The notes under the pieces: model-generated
The model's database searches: none
What the model saw: only the letters and a program-made list of their open reading frames with translations
What the model was told of the DNA's origin: nothing
Position numbers and translations under genes: made by a program
DNA from: Actinomycetes bacterium
GTDB taxonomy: Bacteria; Actinomycetota; Actinomycetes; Mycobacteriales; Mycobacteriaceae
Assembly: GCA_022601135.1 (NCBI GenBank)
Contig: JAHZJB010000097.1
Coordinates: 1 to 57,570, forward strand
Length of the DNA stretch: 57,570 nt
Reading direction: 5' to 3'
In this document: in pieces, positions 26,492-34,692 of the stretch
Layout of the letters: every line of letters begins with the position of its first letter
How positions within the stretch are numbered: the first letter of the stretch is position 1

Positions 26492-27783
26492 AGCGGGCCC
26501 TGGCCGTTCACGATCACCGATTCGGCCTTCCGTTCCCGCCAGTCATCAGGCAACATGTGGTCGAGCACATCGTCGACGGAGACGGCGCCGAGCAGGTGGT
26601 TCTCGTCGTCGACCACCGGCCCGCACACTAGGTTGTAGGCGGCGAAGTAACGGGTGACCGCACCCAGTGAGTCCTCGGGTTTCAGGTAGGGCAGGTCGGT
26701 ATCGACGATGCCGCTGACCAGCTCCGCCGGCGGCTCGCGCAGCAAGCGCTGGAGATGTACGCATCCCAGGTAGTGGCCGGTGGGGGTGGCTGTAGGCGGG
26801 CGCACCACAAAGACCACCGACGCCAACGCCGGCGTCAGATCCGGGTCACGCACCTGGGCAAGGGCTTCGGCAACGGTGGTGTCGGGAGCCAGCGCTACCG
26901 GCTCGGAGGTCATCAGGCCGCCGGCGGTGTCCGGGGAGTGGCTGAGCAGGCGGCGTACGTCCTCGGAATCCTCTGGGTCCATTCGCCTGAGGAACAGTTC
27001 GGCATCCGCCGGTGCCATCGTCCCGAGCAGGTCGGCGGCGTCGTCGGGGTCCATCGCCTCCAACACATCCGCGGCACGATCGGTCTTGAGCTGCCGCAGC
27101 AGTGCAACCTGCTCGCCTTGGGGCAACTCCTGCAGAACATCGGCTAGCCGCTCGTCGTCGAGGGCGTTGACGACCTCGTGCCGCCGCTTGGCCGGCAGCT
27201 CGCGGATGGCGTCGGCCACCTCGACGGGCCGCTGGCCCTCGAACTGTTCGAGGAGTTGGGCTACGCCCTGATCGGGCATCGCCAGACCGGACGGCGTCAG
27301 GCCGTGGACGTGCTGCCAATCGACGGTGTGGACATTGGCCCGGCGGCCCAGCCGACGCTGCGGACGCACCGCGACTTTGGTGACCATCCAGTCACGAGTG
27401 CGGGTTTGCTCGATAGCGAGGTCCACGACGATCACGTCGAGCCCCGCCAGTTGGGCCAGGTCCGGGTCGTCGACGCGCACCCGGGTTTCCAGCACCTGCC
27501 CCAGCACGAGCACCTCGCCGGGCCGTAGGGAAAACCGGCGTAGGGACACGTTGCCGGTGGACAGCGTGACCGCCCCGGGCTCGATCGCCGTGACACGCAG
27601 AATGGGTACGAAAATCCTTCTGCGACTGAGTAACTCGATGACGAGGCCAAGTACGCGGGGTTGCTGGCGCACCACGGAAATGCCGATCACCACATCGCGG
27701 ACCCGCCCGATCGATTCGCCGTCGGGGCCCAGCGCCACCATCCCCGCGAGCCGGGCCGCGTAAACCCTGTTGACCGACGCCAT
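26488..27783 (-). CDS. MgtE_N-CBS domain protein without transport domain (Rv1232c-like)
   Basis: 431 residues. The first ~160 resemble two PRC-barrel-like folds (LGPDGESIGRVRDVVIG). Next comes an MgtE N-domain superhelix with repeated ELPxxxRxEVxxALxDExLADVLQEL and MDPDDAADLLG patterns, then a CBS pair ending SVDDVLDHMLPDDWRE. In MgtE magnesium channels these parts gate a membrane pore; here no transmembrane helices follow, so this looks like a stand-alone Mg2+/nucleotide sensor. The DUF1003 membrane protein is its coupled downstream partner. Confidence 0.9.
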   Translation of the reverse strand: MASVNRVYAARLAGMVALGPDGESIGRVRDVVIGISVVRQQPRVLGLVIELLSRRRIFVPILRVTAIEPGAVTLSTGNVSLRRFSLRPGEVLVLGQVLETRVRVDDPDLAQLAGLDVIVVDLAIEQTRTRDWMVTKVAVRPQRRLGRRANVHTVDWQHVHGLTPSGLAMPDQGVAQLLEQFEGQRPVEVADAIRELPAKRRHEVVNALDDERLADVLQELPQGEQVALLRQLKTDRAADVLEAMDPDDAADLLGTMAPADAELFLRRMDPEDSEDVRRLLSHSPDTAGGLMTSEPVALAPDTTVAEALAQVRDPDLTPALASVVFVVRPPTATPTGHYLGCVHLQRLLREPPAELVSGIVDTDLPYLKPEDSLGAVTRYFAAYNLVCGPVVDDENHLLGAVSVDDVLDHMLPDDWRERKAESVIVNGQGPL

Positions 27784-27897
27784 GGTTGCCCAGCGTAGAG
27801 AGTGTTGTGGTGGAAAACCGGTTACGACCCAGTCTGACCTGACTGGCGGTGCCGGGCAGGGGCGCCGGTGATGATCGGCTGCTCGGGGTGCTGACCG

Positions 27898-28272
27898 TCA
27901 GTTGCCGGCGTACAGCAGGGTGGACACCAGAATGTAGAGGGCAATTCCGATCATGATCAGCGTGCTGACGACAACGGCGGCGACAGCGAGACCATAGCCG
28001 TCCTGGCCGCTGCGTTTCGTTTCCCGCATGGCGACGAGTCCCAGCACCAGCCCGATGATCGAGGATAAGCCGCAGCAGGCCAGGCCGGCCACCGAAGTGA
28101 TCAGAGCGGCGATCGCCTTGCCGCTGGTTCCGGTCGGCGGGTAGGCCGGATGGTGTTGGTAGTAACCAGGATACGGCGGTGGATACACCGGCGGCGGAAG
28201 CCCGACATCGGCCGGGTATTCCAGTGGTTCTGGTTCGAAGCCGTTGGGCGGCTCCGGCCCGTTCGTGGTCAT
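27898..28272 (-). CDS. DUF4190 membrane protein, paralogue B
   Basis: 124 residues. A Pro/Tyr-rich cytosolic or wall-facing N-terminus (PPPVYPPPYPGYY) is followed by two transmembrane helices of the DUF4190 type, with the CCGLSSIIGLVLGLVAMRETKRSG loop between them. It ends soon after the second helix. It is paralogous to the gene 17 bp upstream on the same strand (identical motif order and CCGL.SIIG core). Function unknown. Confidence 0.87.
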   Translation of the reverse strand: MTTNGPEPPNGFEPEPLEYPADVGLPPPVYPPPYPGYYQHHPAYPPTGTSGKAIAALITSVAGLACCGLSSIIGLVLGLVAMRETKRSGQDGYGLAVAAVVVSTLIMIGIALYILVSTLLYAGN

Positions 28273-28288
28273 CGCGGGTCAGGCGGTC

Positions 28289-28927
28289 TCAAGAGGCAAG
28301 GGCGGAAATGGTCCAGGTAAGGCTTATCAGCAACGTCACCACACCCACGACGATGCCCGCTATGGCCAAGCCCTGACCGGCCTGAGGCGTCTGCTTGATC
28401 TGATTGAGCGACACGATGCCGAGCACTATGCCGATGATCGAGCCCAGGCCGCAGCACACCCCGACGATCGAGGCGACCAGCGATACGATGGCCAGGGTGT
28501 TCGTATCTTGCTGGACGGGTGCGCCGTATCCGTATTCAGCACCTGGGTAGCCGGTGGGTGGGTACGTCCCGTAGGGGGATGGCGGCGGATAGGGCGGAGC
28601 GCCGTATCCCTGGTCAGCGTAGGGAGCGGACCCGGTACCCGGATATGGCGGCGGATAGCCGACCGGTGGCGGGGGAGAGCCGGGTGGCGGATACCCCCCC
28701 GGCGGTGGGGAGCCCACTGTCGGTGTGTAGGCCGGGGGAACGTAACCGGCGCCCGGCGGCGGGTACCCGGTCGGGGGCGTGTCGTCCGCGGGGTCGGGTG
28801 GCGGAGGAGACGAACTCGACGAGTGCTCGATAGGGGGAGCTTCGTAGCCTGTTGCGAAAGGCTCGGACCCGCCGGCGTCGGCATCGGATGATTCGATTCG
28901 GCCTGCTTCGTCGTCCGAATTTGTCAT
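28289..28927 (-). CDS. DUF4190 membrane protein, paralogue A (Rv1233c-like)
   Basis: 212 residues from ATG 28927. The first ~140 are a low-complexity Pro/Gly/Tyr region (repeats such as GYPPPG), then two transmembrane helices around CCGLGSIIGIVLGIVSLNQIKQTPQ. The long tail probably scaffolds proteins at the membrane, judging from composition. Partner of the downstream DUF4190 gene, with which it is probably co-transcribed. The start context contains no obvious SD. Confidence 0.87.
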   Translation of the reverse strand: MTNSDDEAGRIESSDADAGGSEPFATGYEAPPIEHSSSSSPPPPDPADDTPPTGYPPPGAGYVPPAYTPTVGSPPPGGYPPPGSPPPPVGYPPPYPGTGSAPYADQGYGAPPYPPPSPYGTYPPTGYPGAEYGYGAPVQQDTNTLAIVSLVASIVGVCCGLGSIIGIVLGIVSLNQIKQTPQAGQGLAIAGIVVGVVTLLISLTWTISALAS

Positions 28928-29063
28928 GCTGATCAACCTAGTGCAAGGCGGGGGAACCCTCGCAAGGCCCAATGAGCGCTTCCCGGGGGCACCTTTCGCG
29001 CGCCTGGAGCGTTGACCTACAGACCAGCAGTGCACGTCGCGCAATCGAAGGAGTTCTCAGACG

Positions 29064-29591
29064 ATGACCAGCCCCTTCCAGCCTGGACCCAATCCGGGTG
29101 CGGCATCCGGCGTTCCCGGCCCCGGACGTGGACGCCCGGCCGGACTGCCCACTCCTCCCAAGGGGTGGCCGATCGGCTCGTATCCGACCTACGCCGAGGC
29201 GCAGCGCGCGGTGGACTACCTTTCCGATCACCAGTTCCGCGTTCAGGATGTGACCATCGTGGGCATCGACCTGATGCAGGTCGAGCGCGTGACGGGGAGA
29301 TTGTCCTGGCCCAAGGTGTTGGGCGGCGGTGTCATCACGGGCGCCTGGCTGGGTCTGTTCATCGGCTTGATCCTGGGCTTCTTCAGCCCCAACCCCTGGA
29401 GCGCCCTCATCACCGGCCTGGTCGCGGGCGTGTTCTTCGGTTTGATCACCACCGCGATCCCGTACGCGATGGCTCGGGGTACAAGAGATTTCAGCTCGAC
29501 GATGCAACTGGTCGCCGGGCGCTACGACGTGCTCTGCGATCCGCAGAGCGCCGAACAGGGCAGAGATCTCCTGGCACGCTTGACGATCTGA
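29064..29591 (+). CDS. GsiB/YflT-like general stress protein with glycine-zipper membrane segments (Rv1234-like)
   Basis: 175 residues. A Pro/Gly-rich start leads into PIGSYPTYAEAQRAVDYLSDHQFRVQDVTIVGIDL, the fold found in heat-induced stress proteins of the YflT/17M type. Two glycine-rich helices follow (GGGVITGAWLGLFIGLILGFF and ALITGLVAGVFFGLITTAIPY), then a short C-terminal domain. The start at ATG 29064 has AAGGAG 15 nt upstream. Function unknown. In M. tuberculosis this gene precedes lpqY-sugABC, but here it precedes a SUFU-domain gene. Confidence 0.9.
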   Translation: MTSPFQPGPNPGAASGVPGPGRGRPAGLPTPPKGWPIGSYPTYAEAQRAVDYLSDHQFRVQDVTIVGIDLMQVERVTGRLSWPKVLGGGVITGAWLGLFIGLILGFFSPNPWSALITGLVAGVFFGLITTAIPYAMARGTRDFSSTMQLVAGRYDVLCDPQSAEQGRDLLARLTI

Positions 29592-29614
29592 ACCCGCTGC
29601 GCGACGGTCATGGG

Positions 29615-30217
29615 GTGAACGACGTCCTGATCCGGGTCCGTGCACACCTACGCGACCACTTCACGCGGATCGGGAACGCCGCGGAACCCGTCGAGGCCAG
29701 CGTGACGTTCCTCGGCGCCGAACCCATCGACGTCCTCAGGTTCGGAGTTCCCGATACCTCTAATGCCGATGCAGTGCACTACATTTCGCTTGGATGCTCC
29801 CGGCATCCCATGGTCGATCCCGCGGAGTTGCGCGCCGATCCGGTACGTGGGCCCCGCGCTGAGGTCGCTGTCGCTCTTCGCGGGGCCTCGCCCAGCGGGC
29901 TGGCGCGTTCGTTGGCGGTGGTCGCCGCCTCGCCTTCCGTCGAGGGGCTGATCCTGGAGCCCGACGCACTCGTCGATCTGGAGACGCCGCTTTGGCAGGG
30001 TGCCCCCTTTACGGCGTACCTGTTGGGGCGCAGTGAGATCGACGACGTCGTTCTGGCGGCGCCGTTGTCGCCGGTGACCGTATTGTCAGCGGTTCCGATC
30101 ACTCCGACGGAGGCTGCGTGGGTGCGGCTGAAAGGTGCGGGCGCCATGAGGGACGCGTGGGTTCAGGATGGGGTCGACCCCACAGACCCGCGGCGGCGGG
30201 CCGCCAGTCCGGCGTAG
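29615..30217 (+). CDS. SUFU-domain protein
   Basis: 200 residues from GTG 29615. The HYISLGCSRHPM motif and the order VTFLGAEPIDVLRFGVPDT...RAEVAVAL fit the Suppressor-of-fused (SUFU) superfamily. In bacteria many SUFU proteins serve as immunity factors against polymorphic toxins, but others have no known role, and I find no toxin-like gene nearby. The upstream part of the same frame overlaps the stress-protein gene out of phase and is not coding. Malic enzyme follows after 81 bp. Confidence 0.82.
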   Translation: MNDVLIRVRAHLRDHFTRIGNAAEPVEASVTFLGAEPIDVLRFGVPDTSNADAVHYISLGCSRHPMVDPAELRADPVRGPRAEVAVALRGASPSGLARSLAVVAASPSVEGLILEPDALVDLETPLWQGAPFTAYLLGRSEIDDVVLAAPLSPVTVLSAVPITPTEAAWVRLKGAGAMRDAWVQDGVDPTDPRRRAASPA

Positions 30218-30285
30218 GCGGCGGCCCGGCCTGCCTGATCCGTTCACCAACGGGCAGCCGATTCCGGTGAGCTTGGCCGGTCGGA

Positions 30286-30298
30286 TACCCTGACGGCC
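30286..30298 (+). promoter_or_regulatory. Leaderless -10 element of the malic enzyme gene
   Basis: TACCCT (30286-30291) is followed by 7 nt and GTG 30299. No Shine-Dalgarno sequence is seen. Confidence 0.5.
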
Positions 30299-31510
30299 GT
30301 GTCGGAAAGAGATGTCGGTTCCTCGTGCGAGCCCTCGGCAGTGGCGCCCACGCCCCAGGTTATCATTGAAGATGGCGAGGTATTCGAGACCCATGAGGGC
30401 GGCAAGCTCTCGGTTGAACTGAAATCACCACTGGATACCCAGCGGGCGTTGTCGATCGCCTACACCCCCGGGGTGGCGCAGGTGAGCCGCGCAATCGCCG
30501 CCGATGCCACGCTGGCGAGGCGCTACACCTGGGCTAACCGGCTGGTGGCGGTGATCAGTGACGGCACCGCGGTGCTCGGGCTCGGGGACATCGGGCCCGC
30601 CGCCTCGCTGCCGGTAATGGAGGGAAAGAGCGCGCTGTTCAAGACGTTCGGTGGACTCGACTCCATCCCGATCGTGCTCGATACCAAGGATTCCGACGAG
30701 ATCGTCGAGACCATAATCCGGCTGCGTCCGACCTTCGGCGCGGTCAACCTCGAAGACATCTCGGCGCCTCGCTGCTTCGAGATCGAGCGCCGCGTCATCG
30801 AGGCGTTGGACTGCCCGGTCATGCACGATGATCAGCACGGCACCGCCATCGTCGTGCTCGCCGCTCTGCTGGGAGCCAGTGAGGTGCTGGGCCGCGACAT
30901 GCGCACGTTGAAGATCGTCATCTCCGGCGCGGGAGCCGCCGGAATCGCCTGCGCGAATATCCTGCTGGCCAAGGGCATCGACGACATCACGGTGCTCGAC
31001 AGCAAGGGCATCGTGCACACCGACCGCGAGGACCTCAACCCGTTCAAGGCCGAGTTGGCCACCAGGACCAATCCGCGCGCTTTGCGCGGTGGGATCGCCG
31101 AAGCGCTGAGCGGTGCCGACGTGTTCATGGGGGTTTCGGCCGGGCTGGTGCCAGAGGAGTTGATCGCGACGATGGCGCCGGGCGGCATCGTTTTCGCGAT
31201 GTCCAACCCAGACCCAGAAATCCACCCCGACGTGGCACGCAAGTATGCCGCCGTAGTAGCCACCGGCCGCAGTGATTTCCCGAACCAGATCAACAACGTG
31301 CTGGCCTTCCCCGGCGTGTTCCGGGGTGCGCTGGACGCGGGTGCGTCGCGCATCACCGAGAAGATGAAGGTGGCCGCGGCGGAGGCCATCTTCTCGGTCG
31401 TGGGTGAGGATCTGGCGGTCGATTACATCGTGCCCAGTGCGCTGGATTCCCGGGTGGGTCCCGCGGTGGCGGCCGCGGTCGCCGCAGTCGCCCAGGATTC
31501 AGGCGACTGA
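30299..31510 (+). CDS. NAD(P)-dependent malic enzyme (short type)
   Basis: Oxidatively decarboxylates malate to pyruvate, linking the TCA cycle to gluconeogenesis and NAD(P)H supply. 403 residues, so it is the compact bacterial form without a phosphotransacetylase tail. Malic-domain landmarks are YTPGVAQVSRAI, NRLVAVISDGTAVLGLGDIGP, MEGKSALFKTFGG and FGAVNLEDISAPRCFEIE; the cofactor fold is VISGAGAAGIACANILL, and FPNQINNVLAFPGVFRGALD closes the site. The start is GTG 30299. Confidence 0.94.
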   Translation: MSERDVGSSCEPSAVAPTPQVIIEDGEVFETHEGGKLSVELKSPLDTQRALSIAYTPGVAQVSRAIAADATLARRYTWANRLVAVISDGTAVLGLGDIGPAASLPVMEGKSALFKTFGGLDSIPIVLDTKDSDEIVETIIRLRPTFGAVNLEDISAPRCFEIERRVIEALDCPVMHDDQHGTAIVVLAALLGASEVLGRDMRTLKIVISGAGAAGIACANILLAKGIDDITVLDSKGIVHTDREDLNPFKAELATRTNPRALRGGIAEALSGADVFMGVSAGLVPEELIATMAPGGIVFAMSNPDPEIHPDVARKYAAVVATGRSDFPNQINNVLAFPGVFRGALDAGASRITEKMKVAAAEAIFSVVGEDLAVDYIVPSALDSRVGPAVAAAVAAVAQDSGD

Positions 31511-31542
31511 TCTCCACGCCCATTATCGGCCGGCTGGCGTGG

Positions 31543-32364
31543 GTGCTGGTCGGGTTACTGCTCGCCACGGGTTGCGGTGGCGCGCCGCCTGTGGCGTCGA
31601 TTCCGGTCGGGTCCACCGCGGATCCGGAGTCCGCGGTGGTGGCTCACCTCTACGCAGCAGCTTTGCGGTTCTATGGAAACCCGGCCCACGTCCGGACTGC
31701 GCAGGATCCGCTCGGTCAACTTGACACGGGAGAGATTCGCGTCGTGCCCGGTTTCACCGGGCAGTTGCTGGAGCGGTTCGAGCCGGACGCGCCGGCGCGA
31801 TCGCCCCTGCAGGTGTACCGCACCCTGGTTTCGGCATTGCCCGAGGGCGTCGCAGCCGGTGACTACACCACTTCGGCGCAGGACAAGCCAGCTGTGGCGG
31901 TCACCGAGAAGACCGCTGAGCGCTGGGGTGCTCGCGACGTGTCCGAAATCGTGCGGCGGTGTGACGAGGTGTCGGTCGGCGCGGTGACGGGCGCGCCGCG
32001 GCCCGCCTCCGTCGGCACCTGCGTATTGCCCGAGGCGCTCGAATTCGCCGACGAGGCAGCACTGTTCTCATCGCTGCGGTCAGCGCAAATCGACGCCGCC
32101 TGGGTGACGACCGCCGCGCCGGACGTACCGACCGAGATGGTCGTGTTGTCCGACAGGACGGCCTTGATCCGTGCCGAAAACCTGGTGCCGCTGTACCGGC
32201 GCAATGAGCTGACCGAGTCTCAAGTGCTCGCTCTCAACGAGATCGCCGGTGTGCTGGACACCGGATCGCTGGCCGAAATGCGCCGAAAAGTCATCGAGGG
32301 CGCCGATCCCGGCGCGGTGGCGGGGCAGTGGCTCGACGCCCACCCCCTCGGTCCCGGCAACTGA
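31543..32364 (+). CDS. lpqZ: LpqZ-like lipoprotein, OpuAC-type substrate-binding protein
   Basis: Substrate-binding protein of the glycine-betaine/quaternary amine (OpuAC) class, similar to M. tuberculosis LpqZ. The lipobox region is LLLATGCGG; the mature part has ITEKTAERWG- and ALNEIAGVL-type segments of the fold. The only normal start codon in frame, GTG 31543, leaves just ten residues before the lipid cysteine and no positive charge. The frame is open upstream to 31408 without ATG, GTG or TTG, but with ATT 31522, ATC 31510 and CTG 31507, which would give a proper signal peptide. No permease or ATPase gene is adjacent. Confidence 0.82.
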   Translation: MLVGLLLATGCGGAPPVASIPVGSTADPESAVVAHLYAAALRFYGNPAHVRTAQDPLGQLDTGEIRVVPGFTGQLLERFEPDAPARSPLQVYRTLVSALPEGVAAGDYTTSAQDKPAVAVTEKTAERWGARDVSEIVRRCDEVSVGAVTGAPRPASVGTCVLPEALEFADEAALFSSLRSAQIDAAWVTTAAPDVPTEMVVLSDRTALIRAENLVPLYRRNELTESQVLALNEIAGVLDTGSLAEMRRKVIEGADPGAVAGQWLDAHPLGPGN

Positions 32365-32384
32365 GGCGCCAGGCCTGCGGCGGT

Positions 32385-33218
32385 TCACCCCGAAGACGGG
32401 TGATTCGTCCGCGCCAGTAACCTCGGCAGGAACCGCTGGTAGGCCGACCCGGTGACACGTACGACCGCATCGAACACCTTGGCGTCGCTACCCACCAGCA
32501 CCCGGGGTTTCTTCTTGCTGACGCCTTCGAGAATGATGCGGGCCGCTTTCTCCGGGGAGAGCTTGGCGAGCTTGGTATCGAAATCTTGGGCCAGGGTGTG
32601 CTTGTCGAGGCCCTCGGCGGTCGTCATGTTGCGGGCGATCGCGGTCTTGATGCCACCGGGGTGGACACAGGTGACTGCCACCGGGTGGCCGGCCATCGCC
32701 ATCTCCTGGGTCAGGGCTTCGGTGAAACCGCGCACGGCGAATTTGGCTGCGCAGTAGGCGGCTTGACCCGGCACGCCGAGCAGTCCGAAGAGACTCGAGA
32801 TGTTGATGACGTGGCCGTCGCCGGAGTCGATGAGGTGCGGCAGGAAAGCTTTGGTTCCGTTGACCACGCCCCAGTAGTCGACGTCGAACACGCGCTCGAT
32901 GTCCTTCAACTCCGATACCTCGACATCGCCCGTAAAGGCAATGCCCGCGTTGCTGTAGAGCTGGTTGACTTTGCCGAAGTGGTCGGCCACGGCATCGGCG
33001 TAGGCTGCGAACGCCTCGCGCTCGGTGACGTCGAGGCGGTCGGACCTGACCGGAGTGCCGATCGCTTTCAGCCGCTGCTCGGTCACTTCGAGGCCTTCGG
33101 TGTCGACGTCGCTGACCGCCAGTCGCGCACCGGAGCGTCCCAACTCGATCGCCAGCGCCTGACCGATCCCTGATCCGGCGCCTGTGACCACGGCCACCTT
33201 TCCGGCGAATCCCTCCAT
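32385..33218 (-). CDS. Short-chain dehydrogenase/reductase (Rv1245c-like), copy 1
   Basis: 277-residue classical SDR. Cofactor motif VVTGAGSGIGQALA, NAG motif (YSNAGIAF), catalytic Ser in ISSLFGLLG and YCAAK (Tyr and Lys). The substrate is unknown. A strong AAAGGAG precedes the ATG. The upstream neighbour is a close paralogue, so the pair arose by tandem duplication. The C-terminal extension (RITGSAYQRFLPRLLARTN-like helix) is shared with the paralogue and may touch the membrane. Confidence 0.93.
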   Translation of the reverse strand: MEGFAGKVAVVTGAGSGIGQALAIELGRSGARLAVSDVDTEGLEVTEQRLKAIGTPVRSDRLDVTEREAFAAYADAVADHFGKVNQLYSNAGIAFTGDVEVSELKDIERVFDVDYWGVVNGTKAFLPHLIDSGDGHVINISSLFGLLGVPGQAAYCAAKFAVRGFTEALTQEMAMAGHPVAVTCVHPGGIKTAIARNMTTAEGLDKHTLAQDFDTKLAKLSPEKAARIILEGVSKKKPRVLVGSDAKVFDAVVRVTGSAYQRFLPRLLARTNHPSSG

Positions 33219-33260
33219 GAACTACTCCTTTGTGCGGGGTGGCGCCTGGGCCGGTTCAGG

Positions 33261-34091
33261 TTAGTGCACCGGTGGCAAGAGCCTTGAGATCGCGGTGGAG
33301 AACAGGCTCTGATAGCGGGGGCCGACGGCCCGCACGATCAGATCCAACGCCTTGATGTCGGGTCCGACGAGCACCCGCGCCTTCTTTTTCCGCACCGCTT
33401 CCAAGATGATGCGGGCGGCTTTCTCCGGCGTGGTCATGGTGAGCTTCCTGTCGAACAGTTGCGTGAGGGTGTCCCGCTCGACGCCCTCGGCCGTCGTCGC
33501 GTTCCGCATGATCGCGGTCTTGATCCCTCCGGGATGCACGCTCGTCACCGCTACCGGGTGACCGTTGACGTCCATCTCCTGGCAGAGGGACTCGGTGAAT
33601 CCGCGTACGGCGAACTTCGCGGAGTTATAGGCCGCTTGTCCGGGCACCGAGAAGATGCCGAAAGCACTCGATACGTTGACTACGTGGCCGTCACCGGAGG
33701 CGATGAGGTGGGGCAGAAACGCCTTCGTGCCGTTCACCACACCCCAGAAGTCGACGTCGATGATCCGCTCCATGTCCTTGAACGGCGTGACCTCGACAGC
33801 ACCGACGTAGGCGATGCCCGCATTGTTGTAAATCTGGTTGACTTTGCCGTAATGCTGAGCGACATCGTCGGCGTACAGTTGAAAGGCTTCTCGCTCGGTG
33901 ACGTCGAGACGGTCGGCCTTCACCAGAGCACCGATGGCTTTCACTCGCTCTTCAGTCGCGCTCAGGCCTTCGGTGTCGATATCGCTGATGGCCAGGTGCG
34001 CGCCAGAGCGGCCCAACTCGATCGCCAGCGCCTGGCCGATGCCTGACCCGGCACCGGTCACGACGGCGACTTTCCCGGCGAAGCCCTGCAT
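33261..34091 (-). CDS. Short-chain dehydrogenase/reductase (Rv1245c-like), copy 2
   Basis: 276-residue classical SDR starting at ATG 34091, which has GAGGAG upstream. VVTGAGSGIGQALA, YNNAGIAY, VSSAFGIFS and YNSAK are the cofactor, NAG and catalytic motifs. The first 31 residues differ from the downstream SDR at only one position, and similarity continues throughout, so it is a tandem paralogue. Cofactor preference and substrate are unknown. Confidence 0.93.
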   Translation of the reverse strand: MQGFAGKVAVVTGAGSGIGQALAIELGRSGAHLAISDIDTEGLSATEERVKAIGALVKADRLDVTEREAFQLYADDVAQHYGKVNQIYNNAGIAYVGAVEVTPFKDMERIIDVDFWGVVNGTKAFLPHLIASGDGHVVNVSSAFGIFSVPGQAAYNSAKFAVRGFTESLCQEMDVNGHPVAVTSVHPGGIKTAIMRNATTAEGVERDTLTQLFDRKLTMTTPEKAARIILEAVRKKKARVLVGPDIKALDLIVRAVGPRYQSLFSTAISRLLPPVH

Positions 34092-34220
34092 GTGCACTCC
34101 TCGTGTCGACTGCCCGGTGTCGAGGCTATCCGCTACCGAGGGGCACGCGGACACCAGGGCAGATGACCGTCACGGTGGCGGCGAAGTAATGGCAGAGGGG
34201 CCCGCGACGACATTCATGTC

Positions 34221-34580
34221 ATGAAGTTCATGTACCCGGCCATCGCCTCGTTTGTCGCCTCGGCCGCTGTGGTCTCGGCGACCGTGACCGCCGCGCCGGC
34301 TCAGGCAGATACCGGCGTCGACGTGTTCCTGAGGATGCTCGACCAGTACGGTCTGGGCTTCATCGACCCGGTGACCGCTGTGCGGATCGGGGAGTCGGTG
34401 TGCCCGCTGCTCGTCGAACCCGGACAGGAAGCCGTCCGTGTCGCTGCCGATGTCGCCGACGAACTCGGTCGTCCGCTCGGGCTCGCGACCCTGTTCACCG
34501 GATTCGCGATTCAAGCCTTCTGCCCGCGCGCGGTTGCCGCGCTGACCGACGGCCGGCCGTTCTCGTTCTTCGACGTGTAA
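34221..34580 (+). CDS. Small secreted DUF732-like protein
   Basis: 119 residues with a clear Sec signal peptide (MKFMYPAIASFVASAAVVSA, cleavage likely after AQA near residue 28). The mature part has the DUF732 pattern: FLRMLDQYGLGFIDPVTAVRIGESVCPLL, then a second cysteine in AFCPRA, which probably forms a disulphide. Function unknown. It is convergent with kgd, with one copy of an intergenic repeat between them. Confidence 0.88.
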   Translation: MKFMYPAIASFVASAAVVSATVTAAPAQADTGVDVFLRMLDQYGLGFIDPVTAVRIGESVCPLLVEPGQEAVRVAADVADELGRPLGLATLFTGFAIQAFCPRAVAALTDGRPFSFFDV

Positions 34581-34594
34581 CGGTCGCCCATCGG

Positions 34595-34668
34595 CCGCGA
34601 GCGCACGCAAAAGTCCGCCCATTGCGGCGCGTCGCCGTACAGACTCGCCCGCTCGCGGGGCAAGGGGG
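34595..34668. repeat. Intergenic hairpin repeat, copy 2
   Basis: Perfect 9-bp arms CCGCGAGCG (34595-34603) and CGCTCGCGG (34650-34658) enclose 46 nt. The core 34625-34659 matches copy 1 at 5661-5695 at 32 of 35 positions. It lies between the DUF732 gene and kgd, close to the kgd stop codon. Confidence 0.65.
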
Positions 34669-34692
34669 TCAGCTCGCGGGGCAGGGGTTCAG
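34652..34692. repeat. Imperfect 21/20-nt tandem duplication over the kgd stop
   Basis: CTCGCGGGGCAAGGGGGTCAG style unit at 34652-34672 is followed by a 20-nt variant at 34673-34692, which contains the kgd stop codon (34689-34691). Confidence 0.8.

Noticed and set aside
29012..29614. N-terminal part of the 401-codon plus-strand frame ending as the SUFU gene
   Set aside because: It overlaps the stress-protein gene in another frame and has no similarity to the SUFU family; the gene starts at GTG 29615.
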